Positions 8,971 to 16,929 of a DNA stretch of 25,218 bases are shown here, one piece after another. A program made the position numbers and the translations under genes. The DNA comes from Phoronis australis (taxonomy: Eukaryota > Phoronida > Phoronidae), in NCBI GenBank assembly GCA_002633005.1, contig NMRA01000519.1, positions 1-25,218 of the forward strand, read 5' to 3'. The notes under the pieces were generated by a model. The model saw only the letters and a list, made by a program, of their open reading frames with translations, had not been told where the DNA came from and made no database searches. Every line of letters begins with the position of its first letter. Position 1 is the stretch's first letter.

Positions 8971-9185
8971 ATGGCTGATACTCGTGGTCAGCGGTCACAG
9001 AGACAAGATATTTTATCTGATCATGTACTTCATATAGATTTCCCATCGTTAATACCTCTGAGGGTAGTGCTGTGTCAAGTAACTACAAAACAAGATATGC
9101 CGGCTGCAGTCCCTAAAAAGAGGATCAGAGGAGCTTTTTGCGCTGCAGAAAAACCGAGACTTGCACTCCCCACTGATAAAGACAG
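8971..9185 (+). pseudogene. THAP-like first exon, copy 1
   Basis: From ATGGCTGATACTCG an open frame of about 72 residues runs to a donor-like AG|GTGAGA at 9185/9186. Near its end RGAFCAAEKPRLALPTDKDR resembles a THAP zinc finger (Cys, then normally tyrosine-Gly-Cys-x-Asn, then F/L-x-x-P-x-D-K-x-R). The second Cys and its neighbours are missing. The parallel copy at 10912 keeps CTAYGCSN, so copy 1 probably lost these residues by a short deletion at CTGCAG. THAP domains bind DNA and are common in P-element-like transposases and host genes made from them. No later THAP motif (W, AVPTIF-like) was found downstream. The identification is tentative. Confidence 0.45.
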
Positions 9186-9189
9186 GTGA

Positions 9190-9640
9190 GATATACGAGT
9201 GATACAAAGAATTCTTTTCGTGAAAATGCTACCTGTCAACCATTGATGTTGGCAGAGTGATTTGAACTTGTAAACTTGAAACTTTAAGTTTCAAGGTTTT
9301 ATTTGATTACTCAAACCAAAATTGTGATAATCCGTTGCGTATGGCTGGGATGATGGGTACTAGTACTTGATTTTAGAGCCAGTTTCTGAGTTACTCCCAA
9401 TGAATTACGCCCGTTATTCAGTAGTAGTAACTGGTTCTCAAATGAATTTTGAGTGAGGGGCCCACCTATCAAACTATAACCGAAATTGTCCTGCACGTGT
9501 TTCATGACTTAGGGCCTACTGATAACTTGTGTTTCTATTCTATGCTTGGCTCTAAACTGTAATTTCTTTCACTTCTTCAATTCACTTCAGTGTTTATACA
9601 TTCAGATCCAAGAGATAGGTGATAAACAGCAAGTGTGAGG
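9190..9640. other. Intron-like continuation of THAP copy 1
   Basis: No open frame with a domain. Its last 100 bases (9518-9620), ending TTCACTTCAG, TTATACATTCAGATC and AAGAGATA, align with 11166-11256. The THAP-like exon, its intron and the next acceptor were therefore duplicated as a block. Confidence 0.45.
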
Positions 9641-9682
9641 ACCTGCTAATGAGAAATGCTGTGGTGTTAACTTGTTCCAGTA

Positions 9683-9828
9683 CAGTGCTGTAGAGGTAAA
9701 ATTAGAGGTAAGTAGGTGCCTAAAGCCCACCGTATCACATTGAGCACTGAACGTAACTTACGGTGCGTAGGCACTACTTTCAAATGCCAAAAGGTGGTTG
9801 GCTGCGCCTACGCCCCACTACAGCACTG
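9683..9828. mobile_element. hAT-type MITE, 146 bp
   Basis: Terminal inverted repeats CAGTGCTGTAG (9683-9693) and CTACAGCACTG (9818-9828) are perfect over 11 bases and similar beyond. The 8-base flanks are TTCCAGTA (9675-9682) and GTCCAGTA (9829-9836), 7 of 8 identical. An 8-bp target duplication with CAGTG termini is the signature of the hAT superfamily. It has no coding capacity. Inner parts (GTAGGTGCC, GTGCGTAGGC) are also partly inverted. Confidence 0.82.
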
Positions 9829-9839
9829 GTCCAGTAGAC

Positions 9840-10255
9840 TAGTATGGGTTTAGTTAGGTCTTTACTGTGATGGGCATTCATTGTACTTTGAAGGACCTAC
9901 ATTGTATAGTCCGAAGGGTCATTACTTGAAAAATATATCAATCAGGTGTTATTCCAAAGCTGCATTACTCCGAAGGGTTATTACTTAGCTGCAATAATGG
10001 GAAAGAGTGAGTGACGCTGCATTATAGAGAATATTGCTGATGCCACATATTTTTCCTGCATGTTGTATTTGTTATAATATAAATGATATTTTTCCAGCCA
10101 ATAGATCACAGCTACGCCACGAGTGAGCCCAGTGAAACACCCCCATCTGCTGAGCACCATGCATTGCTGCTTTAGTAAAGCTCTTAGGTGAGGTAATAGG
10201 ACATAATTGATAATGACCATAATTTCATCCTCCATGACTGATGGTTTTGTTGTAC
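9840..10255. repeat. Intergenic with a short duplicated phrase
   Basis: TCCGAAGGGTCATTACTTG (about 9910) recurs as TCCGAAGGGTTATTACTTA (about 9970), 60 bases on. This could be an eroded tandem repeat. Otherwise I see nothing; an 84-codon minus frame here has no domain. Confidence 0.45.
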
Positions 10256-10399
10256 CTATTGTATTGCTACCTGAATCTCACCTCTCTACTTACTATAGTT
10301 ATAAAAAAGCGGACTATGTTGTTATATCTATTGTATTGCTACTTGAAGCTAACCTGTCTACTTACTATAGTTATAAAAAAGCGGATTCTGTTGTTTTTG
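10256..10399 (+). repeat. 72-bp tandem duplication, in frame
   Basis: Two units (10256-10327, 10328-10399) are about 90% identical over the first 66 bases. Because 72 is a multiple of 3 and the region is open from 10207 to 10497, the units read as two 24-residue repeats, both containing LSTYYSYKKAD. No domain is recognised. An open frame through a duplicated unit can arise by chance, so coding is not claimed. Confidence 0.8.
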
Positions 10400-10631
10400 A
10401 TTTCATGACTTGGATGTATACTTTTCTTGATCTGAAATGGTATTTCAAATATTTGTTTGGTTTAACACACTTGGGATTTTTAAAGCCCTTTGATTAAAAA
10501 TATGCTGAAAATCAGAGGATGAGACTTAAGCCAGGCTGTTTGTTAAAAATCTGGGTGTGGACAAGTAGACAGTTGTAGGTAGTTAACATGTGTAGATACC
10601 TTAAATGTATTTTTGTATTCATTCATTTCAG

Positions 10632-10655
10632 AAAGTTGTTGACTTGCATGAGAAA
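10632..10655 (+). CDS. Candidate 24-nt microexon
   Basis: A strong acceptor (TTTGTATTCATTCATTTCAG before 10632) and a strong donor (GAAA|GTAAGT, intron from 10656) bound exactly 24 bases that would read KVVDLHEK. The length is a multiple of three, as for skippable microexons. It lies between two THAP-like remnants, and no partner exon is certain. Two good sites so close can also occur by chance. Confidence 0.25.
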
Positions 10656-10816
10656 GTAAGTCAAGTGGGGATGCCGAAAATTCTGCGCCCAGCGGTCCCT
10701 ATTGTGCCCGTGACTGTAGAGGGAATTGTCAGTGGTGCCGTCGGATTAGGCATGGCGCCATTAACTTCAGCATCTTTGGTGCTACTATCAGAGACCCTAG
10801 ATTGGGAGACAGTCCA

Positions 10817-10893
10817 CCTAGCGAAATCCCATCGGACGGCCACTGGTGGACATTGTTGTTTCATGGACTGTAGACACGTCTAGCGAGTGTGCG
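10817..10893 (+). promoter_or_regulatory. Promoter-like module, copy 2
   Basis: It matches 8879-8955 closely: TAGCGAAATCCCATCGGACG, GGCCACTGGTGGACATTGTTG, TCATGGACTG and CGTCTAGCGAGTGTG. A less similar block upstream (AGAGACCCTAGATTGGGAGAC) also has a counterpart at about 8852-8875. It lies just before the second THAP-like remnant, as copy 1 does. Confidence 0.5.
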
Positions 10894-10911
10894 TGCAATA
10901 AACAAATGTGG

Positions 10912-11030
10912 CTCCCGTCAGTAAAAAAAGCAATGGTGCTTTTTGCACTGCCTACGGCTGCAGCAACAGTTAATTGAAAATTCGTGACTCATACTTTTTG
11001 CTTCCTCAATGATTAAGATAGGTGATGTTC
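10912..11030 (+). pseudogene. THAP-like first exon, copy 2, broken
   Basis: The frame NGAFCTAYGCSNS carries the C-x-x-x-G-C-x-N start typical of THAP zinc fingers, then a TAA stop. Later DSYFLLPQ looks like the S-F-x-x-F-P strand, with another stop. The segment ending at AG|GTGATG (about 11030) aligns with the AG|GTGAGA end of copy 1. Upstream sequence between the promoter-like module and the zinc finger is shorter than in copy 1. It is a pseudogene of the same origin, and the better evidence that the family is THAP. Confidence 0.45.
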
Positions 11031-11390
11031 ATGATTGAAACAGAGGATATTTCTGCGTGAATCTCTTGCCAGTCATTCAGTGATGGACTGGGTGTCTTTA
11101 CTGTTTCCTGCATTTGATTGCTGATATAGAAAATTGTCATAAATTGTTTGCATGATTTTGGAAACTACTGATTAGTTTATTCTATGCCCATTGATGCTTC
11201 TAGTTACTTTTTTCATTTTGTTCTGCAGTCTTAATACATTCAGATCTAAAAGATAATTATATTTACGATTATTTACTAATTTTATTATTGTTTTTTATCA
11301 TATATTTGTTATTTTTGATTATTTATTATTGTTTATTTGCTATTACTTATTTAAATTATTTCTTGTGATCCCATACAGTCAACATCCTGG
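11030..11390. other. Intron-like block and AT-rich tract
   Basis: 11166-11256 repeats the end of the copy 1 intron (see 9518-9620). From about 11255 to 11360 the DNA is a simple A/T-rich tract of TTATTA-like words. There is no coding signal. Confidence 0.5.
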
Positions 11391-11792
11391 CTGTCGTTGA
11401 TCAATAATCTGTATAATATGATCATGATATGTACTTCAGTGCATAATAACTATTATGTTTATGGTATGGTAACCTACTTGATTATTTGCCATAGAAGTGG
11501 TGAAGGAAGTGTTCTTTTAAAGGCACATTTAGCCATACACCTGTGGACACTTCGGTGGTATGTCTATTACCTTGGAAACTTGTTAAACTTCAGTGACGAT
11601 GTTGTTTGTTTAGATTTTTGTTTTGACATGGGTTTTAAAACATCAAGTCAAGAAATAAGGCGTCGTTATGTTATTTACTATGAAGTTGGCCTGCCAACGC
11701 AGGATGAATATGCCTTTAACTAACTGCTAATAGTTGATTTAAAAATGTGAGTGATTTATGAGAGCTGGAAAGCATAGTAAAAAATATCCAAA

Positions 11793-12026
11793 ATGGATTG
11801 CATATTCAATAGGCACCTTGGCTGTTTTTATGGGGGCATCCAAGGCAGGTTTACTGGACTTCAGGCAGGAATTCCATCTCTTGCAGGTTTGGAACCCGTA
11901 CCCCTCTTGCCTCCAGTTTCATTCACCACAACCCACCCCAATGCGCTACCCATTTCAGATACCATCGGGCACGGAAGCTTGGGGTCCAGTGAATCAGTCC
12001 CAAGTAGCGACTCCACTGTTGCCTAA
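11793..12026 (+). CDS. Possible Pro/Ser-rich C-terminal exon, unidentified
   Basis: A segment richer in C and G than its surroundings, open for 77 codons to a TAA. Its end is Pro/Ser/Thr-rich (LEPVPLLPPVSFTTTHP, then SSESVPSSDSTVA), as in linker or tail regions. Possible acceptors (GGCAG, CTTCAG, TTGCAG) lie within 11840-11890. A second frame (11758-12084) is open over the same DNA, which weakens the case. It could be the tail of the duplicated THAP-like gene, but nothing shows this directly. Confidence 0.25.
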   Translation: MDCIFNRHLGCFYGGIQGRFTGLQAGIPSLAGLEPVPLLPPVSFTTTHPNALPISDTIGHGSLGSSESVPSSDSTVA

Positions 12027-12278
12027 AACTACTACGTTTTTGGGAGTTTTCTATGTTGAATTCTCAATGATTGAAAATAAGTAGGGATCTTTTCATGCAA
12101 TGCACCTAATTTAAGGACTAAGTCCCTAAATGTTTTGACTGAATTAAGAGCTCAGTTTTTAGTTATATTATTATAAAACATCATAAGTCAAAAGAGGAGT
12201 TCATAATAAAGAAAAAATGATAGAAAAATGTAAAAACTGTGAGTAAAGAACAAAAAAAATTACCAACTCAGTTGAGTA

Positions 12279-12441
12279 CAGGCAGATCCAGGGTGGCAGG
12301 TTAAAGGGGTCTGGACCCCCCATTTTCCTTGATTGTAGTGATATCAATGCTAGAATTTTCAAATTGTTGACTTGGGCCACCTTTCTTAAAAAATCATTAT
12401 CCGACCCCCCCTTTAAAAAATCCTGGATATGACCCTGTTGG
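12279..12441. mobile_element. MITE with imperfect inverted ends and G/C runs
   Basis: The left end CAGGCAGATCCAGGG, GGTTAAAGGGG and TCTGGACCCCCC is mirrored by the right end CCGACCCCCCCTTTAAAAAA, TCCTGGATATGACCCTG. The ends pair with several mismatches. The start resembles the 'cagtggcggatccagg' family seen at 3385 and 20359. Flanks (TTGAGT, TTGGGT) are not a convincing target duplication. Confidence 0.5.
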
Positions 12442-12589
12442 GTCGATATTTGGGACTGTTTCATGTAAATGGGCTCAGACACAACTGCTTGAATCTAGAA
12501 CGTCTTTAAGATGTGAATTTTCGAAAGAAAGATCTACTAATTTCTCCATTTTATTTTAAAACAAAGTTTGTGTGTTAAAAGCTTACATA

Positions 12590-12622
12590 ATTAATTGTTA
12601 ATTAATTGTTAATTAATTGATA
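12590..12622. repeat. Three-copy 11-bp AT repeat
   Basis: The phrase TTAATTAATTG is repeated about three times. It is a simple-sequence tract. Confidence 0.75.
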
Positions 12623-12629
12623 TTAACAC

Positions 12630-13000
12630 CTGGAATATTGGGGGAAGAAAGCTATCTACCTTTCAATTGGTTGAGGGGCAGCCCCCACTCCTATCTCTTC
12701 TTCAGCAGATCCATTTGATGTTTATTACATTCCTGACCCCCCTGGACAAAATCCTACAGGTTCGGTACCTGCACATTCTCCAATAACCTACTTTCATCAG
12801 CTCAGCTCTTATTACTGAGTCTCCCTCTTGCTTATGATTTATTTCTCGTAATTTATAATACCTTTGCTGCCCAAATTTTTCTTAGTTTACTCTATATTTT
12901 GCCTATGTGTATTTTTCCATTACAGTGCTCGTGTTTTTTGTTTTCAATATTTTAAACAAAGACACTTCACTGACAATTTCGAATTTGGCAAACTAAGATC
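12630..13000. other. Intergenic, G/C-run fragment
   Basis: The stretch CTGACCCCCCTGGACAAAATCCTACAG (about 12733-12760) looks like another end of the G/C-run MITE family. Otherwise there is no gene. Confidence 0.35.
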
Positions 13001-13088
13001 GGCCATAGTTAATGCCTTGCGTACTTCGTTGGCCCACACACACCCGCTAGGTGTCGCCACGGTCCATGACACAATAATGGCGGCGGCC
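12960..13088 (-). promoter_or_regulatory. Promoter-like module, copy 3, inverted, with short leader
   Basis: Positions 13088-13033 on the minus strand match the modules at 8879 and 10817 (GGCCGCCGCCATTATTG, TCATGGACCGT, CTAGCGGGTGTGTGTGGG). Ahead on the minus strand ATGGCCGAT (13006-) repeats the ATGGCTGAT start of copy 1, but the frame closes after 20 codons. It faces away from the direct repeat at 13122, giving a divergent arrangement. Confidence 0.5.
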
Positions 13089-13121
13089 TTGGTGAATAGT
13101 CTTGTTAGCGTCTTTGGTATC

Positions 13122-13616
13122 ACTTAATTTTCCTCGGTAATTTTTTTTTACACCGGCGTTTCTGATTGGCTAGTCGAATTCTCAACAGGCAGCGCTTTAC
13201 GCAAATAAACTGGCATGACTGATGGCCTGAAGTGTAAATGTGGTCTGATGTTCAGACAAATTGGTGCTTAAAAGTTATGTTCAGGAAATGTTAAGCCTAG
13301 AAATTGTGATTGCGCCTTTACGGAATGCATCTTTCTACTGTCGGTGACTTTTGTTTACGATAGTGCATTGTATTCATACAGTATGAATAACACACCGGTT
13401 AAATCGGCCAGATATGTGTTTATTGTACATGTATGTGCTTCAAGCACGCGGCTATTAAACATCACTGCAGAAACGAAATACTTGCTGCGACGCCACTTGC
13501 ATGACAAGGCTAAAAATCGTTCACAGTCCGCCATTTTTTCACGGTGTTGTACAGCTAACCAATGACTGCCGAGGTTACATCGACCAATGCTTAAGCGCGT
13601 GCCACTGCGTGATACC
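13122..13616 (+). repeat. Dispersed direct repeat, copy B (495 bp)
   Basis: Same orientation as 8310-8790 and alignable along its whole length. It differs by point changes, a longer T run near 13140 and a 14-base insertion (about 13306-13320). The short open frames in the two copies are not conserved beyond the DNA match. Its right edge runs straight into the 49-bp tandem units. Confidence 0.9.
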
Positions 13617-13704
13617 TGCGTGCTGGCTGGGCTGAGCACGCAGGGAACCAGCGAGGCGTGATACCTGCATGCCGGCTGGGCTAAGCACGCAGGGAACCAG
13701 CGAG
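13607..13704. repeat. 49-bp tandem units, each a hairpin
   Basis: Two units (13607-13655, 13656-13704) start GCGTGATACCTGC and end GGGAACCAGCGAG. Unit 1 contains a perfect 9-bp inverted pair, CTGCGTGCT and AGCACGCAG, around a 10-base loop. In unit 2 one arm has changed. A partial third start (GCGATACCTG) follows at about 13728. The units share sequence, in flipped orientation, with 8787-8850. Confidence 0.88.
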
Positions 13705-13709
13705 TTCCT

Positions 13710-14430
13710 GGGATGGTACATGTATTCGCGATACCTGTTGTTGAGTTGGGTGGTTATCATCTTTCGTGGGTTATACGCTACTTCTGTTGTCGGGAGACGA
13801 GAGAGAACCAAGGGGATAATACAATGGCGACACGTGGCGCGCGCTAAATAAGGTAATCCGCCTTTGTTGTTATTCAGCAGCGTAATCCCTACTTTGTTTT
13901 GGCTCTTGATCATTTGAACTTTACAAAACAACGTCTTTTTATTGTCAGAGCATACGGGTGGTGGACCGTGTCGTCAGCAATCATGTGATTTCAAATTCGA
14001 CCTTCTGGTTTAGCGACCACTTCTTACACTCAAGACCGTGACCTTGGATCGAGGTGCCTCTCTAACATGTCCAATTAAACCTACTACGCAACCGACGTCA
14101 TTTACTTAGGGAGTCAAGATAGTTTGCAATGTCCCATGCTTTCTTTCATCAAATATGATGTTCAACATGCTGTTTTCTGTTGCAATATGTCCGTCCAGGT
14201 GCAGTGGCCAAACCCGTTCCTAAATTCAATTTCCAATAATAGAGATAGTGAACAGTCCGACATATTGGCAATGAGTTCCTGTTAGCTCGTGGCTGGGCGT
14301 CAGTATTCGTGATTTGTTTGATAAACGAATATGATGCAGGTTGAAGGCGATCTAAGTGCTATTCGGTTTTTAACTCTGGAAATACATGTAACTAGGTAAA
14401 TGTGTCAATCTCGAACAGGCGTGGACATGT
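13710..14430. other. Intergenic, no gene seen
   Basis: Near 13832 ATGGCGACACGTGGCGCG occurs with an upstream G/A-rich stretch, reminiscent of the ATGGC starts after the promoter-like modules, but the frame closes after seven codons. The rest shows no open frame with a domain. Confidence 0.35.
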
Positions 14431-14435
14431 AGAAC

Positions 14436-14517
14436 GGAAACATTTCTAAGACTCGTCTCTACCCCACGTGATGCCTACATCACGTGACTTCATGAGGATT
14501 AGACTGGAAACATTTCT
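14436..14517. repeat. Near-perfect E-box palindrome between short direct repeats
   Basis: CACGTGATG (14465-14473), a CCTA loop and CATCACGTG (14478-14486) form a perfect 9-bp stem with 4-base loop, with a CACGTG E-box in each arm. GGAAACATTTCT occurs on both sides (14436 and 14506), 70 bases apart. It could be a paired bHLH site or the centre of a small foldback element. Confidence 0.75.
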
Positions 14518-14590
14518 GACCCGACCTGGAGTCGAATCCGGGAAATTCCGCTACATGTAACCGTGCAGACTATCTAGTCGGCTGAGTTGA
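14515..14590 (-). repeat. Possible second tRNA-derived segment
   Basis: On the minus strand GGATTCGACTCC (14539-14528) is close to a pol III B box. CAGCCGACTAGATAGTC (14584-14568) has a self-pairing GACTAGATAGTC that could be a D arm. The A and B parts are about 30 bases apart. No complete cloverleaf was found. Confidence 0.3.
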
Positions 14591-14824
14591 TTATACTTAT
14601 TTCCATACATCTTTTTGTTTGATTTTTTAACGTAATATTTATGTCAAATACTGCCCCACCGCAATACGTCACTAAAAACCGCAATACTTGGTTGCCACTA
14701 CTTCTGTCATACTCAAAATATTTATTTACGAGTCGAGACATGGTCTACTGGTCGTGTTTACTGACAGCGGTCTGTAGAAGTCTTATAGCGCTAATCGCTT
14801 TCGGAATCCTTTCCGCTTAGCGTG

Positions 14825-15085
14825 CTAATGAGAAAAACCAGAGCGCGTTGAGAACCGACATACTACACCCTTTTGAGTAGTGAAGTCATCGGCTTTGATT
14901 TCGGTGAAAGGCTTAAGGTTCATAATGATAATAGTTCCGGCACCTTTTGTTTGTGAAGCCAACGTTGACTCACTCACATCGAGATTAGGCAACTGGACTG
15001 GATTACGTACCTCAAAATCTGCCGCAATCAGGAAAGACACCTCCCGTTTGTAGTCAATTGTATTACCTGGTTTAGATGTTAACAT
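14825..15085 (-). CDS. Unidentified coding-looking frame, 86 residues
   Basis: An ATG-to-TAG frame on the minus strand with balanced codon use and a protein-like pattern: KREVSFLIAADFEVRNPVQL, a Ser/Thr-rich turn, then GAGTIIIMNLKPF (about 49-61). Alternating hydrophobic residues suggest beta strands. A cadherin-type strand was considered because of the pattern, but the calcium-binding DxNDN motif is absent, so I do not name it. It lies about 750 bp beyond the poly(A) signal of the lectin-like gene on the same strand. It may be one exon or a fragment: there is a weak acceptor CTAAACCAG within its start, and no strong donor. Confidence 0.4.
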   Translation of the reverse strand: MLTSKPGNTIDYKREVSFLIAADFEVRNPVQLPNLDVSESTLASQTKGAGTIIIMNLKPFTEIKADDFTTQKGVVCRFSTRSGFSH

Positions 15086-15650
15086 TTTTCAAATTATCTT
15101 ATCTATTATAAACCCAATGGGGACAACAATGGTGTTTTTGAAAGTTGGTACACATGTAATTATGTTAAATGGCATATTCTTATATTTTGTGAGAATTACA
15201 CGTGATCAGTTGTTTGAATTTTGAATATGTAGAACGAAAAATTAACACTTTTACAGCTAAAACTTTTGGAGAATGTTATCATAATTCTCCTAAGGTGTGC
15301 AACATAATTAGGCCAATCGTCAAACCAGTACGCAGGGCAATTGCATTATGAAGTAAGCCAAGCGTCATGATAGAATTCTTAACGTGAGAACACGAAGTTC
15401 ATTATCCGTCGGCTGGACTGCAAAACCAACTGGGCGGTAATCCAACGTGTGGTCCGGACTTCAAGTCGCGAAAGACTCTCCCAAAAAATAGTTGATTAGA
15501 TGCAGAACACGATGGACAGTGCTATAACTTGTTTTCTGGTGATCAAACAAAATTCCTGGGCTTCCCCAGAGGCTCACTGTTAATGTTTTGAAGGCTTCAA
15601 GTGCCATTTAGTGTTTTTTGTACCCGTTTGTTTTTATCTCAAAATCGGCT
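15086..15650. other. Intergenic, no gene seen
   Basis: No open frame, repeat or motif of note. Confidence 0.4.
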
Positions 15651-15676
15651 GTTTTTGGTGATTGTGTTTGACCTTT

Positions 15677-15808
15677 GGTGTCCGGCCACCAGGTTCATGG
15701 GTGCGCCCATCTGATTTTGAGGTACTGGCCAACCAGTTTTGAGGTCCTACCACCAATTGTGCACACCAGCCTTTGAGTTTTGCAGTCCAGCCAGCCGGTT
15801 TGGAAGTC
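15677..15808. repeat. Degenerate 22-bp minisatellite
   Basis: Units start GGTGTCCGGCCACCAG (15677), GGGTGCGCCCATCTG (15699), GGTACTGGCCAACCAG (15721) and GGTCCTACCACCAATT (15743), 22 bases apart. Later, looser units run to about 15808. The consensus is roughly G-G-T-x-C-T-G-G-C-C-A-x-C-C-A-G-x-T-T-T-G-A. A 66-codon minus frame across it is just the translated repeat. Confidence 0.65.
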
Positions 15809-15837
15809 CTTCTCGTGGTCTTTAATCCGACCACTTT

Positions 15838-15843
15838 TTTATT
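15838..15843 (-). terminator. Poly(A) signal of the lectin-like gene
   Basis: A canonical AATAAA hexamer on the minus strand (TTTATT on plus), about 215 bases past the stop codon. It is followed by A-rich and then GT-containing sequence. It would give a 3' UTR of about 230-240 nt. Confidence 0.5.
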
Positions 15844-16056
15844 ACCCCTTGAATCAGTGTGTGCATGAGTGCGTGTATCTGTGTATGCATAAATGCACGT
15901 TTCCTTGTACTATGTTGCACACAATTAGAAACCGAGTGTTTCTGCATTGATCATGCATCGACTACAAAGTTTAACGGATTTTACCCTTTACTGTTCTTCA
16001 ACAGAGTTGACAATGGAATATCAACATTAGCGAGTGTGTTAAACACAGACCCTGTT

Positions 16057-16312
16057 CTACATAAACTGGAATTCCAAGCGGATTCCACCGCAACCGTCGT
16101 TGATCACGATTTTGGTGTTGGGGTCTGGGTTAGGAGAGTGACTGAATGGATGCCAACACTTCTTACTCGTCATCTGCTGTAGGTATTTATTGTAGAGCAG
16201 GATCCATTTTGCCTCTTTGCGGTCGGAATACACGCAGTCGTTATCGTACAGCACAATCTCCGTGGTGTTGGGAGGCTGGGCCTGTCCGCCCTTCACTTGA
16301 ATGCATTTTCCA
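16057..16312 (-). CDS. Exon 3 of secreted three-repeat lectin-like gene: repeats 2 and 3 and stop
   Basis: This terminal exon (256 bp) encodes residues 76-159 and ends at TAG (16059-16057). The acceptor is TTTCGTTTTAG at 16313; its first base completes Ser75. Repeat 2 starts Gly-Lys-Cys-Ile-Gln (C78), runs through GGQ and a possible N-glycosylation site N90-T-T, and has its second Cys at 101. Repeat 3 starts Lys-Lys-Cys-Trp-His-Pro (C127), passes NPDPNT and a Lys-Ile-Val-Ile strand, and has C149 in NDGCGG, then RLEFQF at the C-terminus. Three repeats of about 40-50 residues with one Cys pair each, and a mature size near 140 residues, match a single beta-trefoil domain. That suggests an extracellular carbohydrate-binding protein. 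The fold and ligand are inference. I recall similar 'C-V-H-P-x-G-G' repeats in predicted proteins of marine invertebrates but cannot name a family. A frame on the opposite strand (15859-16182) is a shadow. Confidence 0.8.
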
Positions 16313-16449
16313 CTAAAACGAAAGACGTTCTGTTGTATTCACTACGTGAAGGACGCTGATACATGTACTGAGCGCAACAGCCTAATTTCAAATCCCGACT
16401 CATCACCTGTCTTAGCCAGACCACAATCGGGGTACAGTTCAATAACATT

Positions 16450-16502
16450 AGGACCTCGTAAGGACCTCGTAAGGACCTCGTAAGGACCTCGTAAGGACCT
16501 CG
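16450..16502. repeat. 11-bp minisatellite next to exon 3
   Basis: AGGACCTCGTA is repeated four times without error, then a broken fifth unit. It lies within intron 2, about 140 bases upstream of the exon 3 acceptor in transcript direction. Confidence 0.93.
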
Positions 16503-16911
16503 CTTAAAAGAATTCGCGAGATTACCCGAGATTACACGAAATATTGCCGAGCATCTTAAAGGCACGTGATTTTGGCTACATTATTCTCTCCGCAAGTAAG
16601 CTACTGAATTCTACACGGGTATCAGAGACAAACCTATCATAGTGCTCATTGATAATGTCAACACCCATCGCTTAGAAGTGTACAAAAATGCTGCTACTAT
16701 CAAGTAAGGAAAAGTACCTTGCCGACGAAGAGAGAAAAGTTACTGTCGTAAAACATGCCGTAGAGGGCATATTCATATTTAATTGAAATAATTCTAGTTT
16801 ACCTTAAACAGTGATATACTCTTGGTTACAACAATGCCTTCCGCACATCAATCTGTGCACATAAATACCATAAGTTACAAAATTTAATGAGCTGTTAGGC
16901 TGGCATATATA

Positions 16912-16929
16912 TGTGTGTGTGTGTGGTGT

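Noticed and set aside
13344-13639. Similar short frames in 8528-8716 (minus) and 13355-13639 (minus)
   Set aside because: Their similarity follows from the duplicated DNA. Stops and lengths differ and no domain is present, so they are not taken as genes.
13669-13931. Overlapping frames on both strands past copy B
   Set aside because: They translate the 49-bp tandem units and GC-rich flank and have no protein features.
14825-15085. Cadherin repeat in the 86-residue frame
   Set aside because: The strand pattern is suggestive, but the calcium-binding motifs are missing, so the name is not used.
15859-16182. 107-codon plus-strand open frame
   Set aside because: It overlaps the 3' part of exon 3 of the minus-strand lectin-like gene, which has repeat motifs and matching splice sites.
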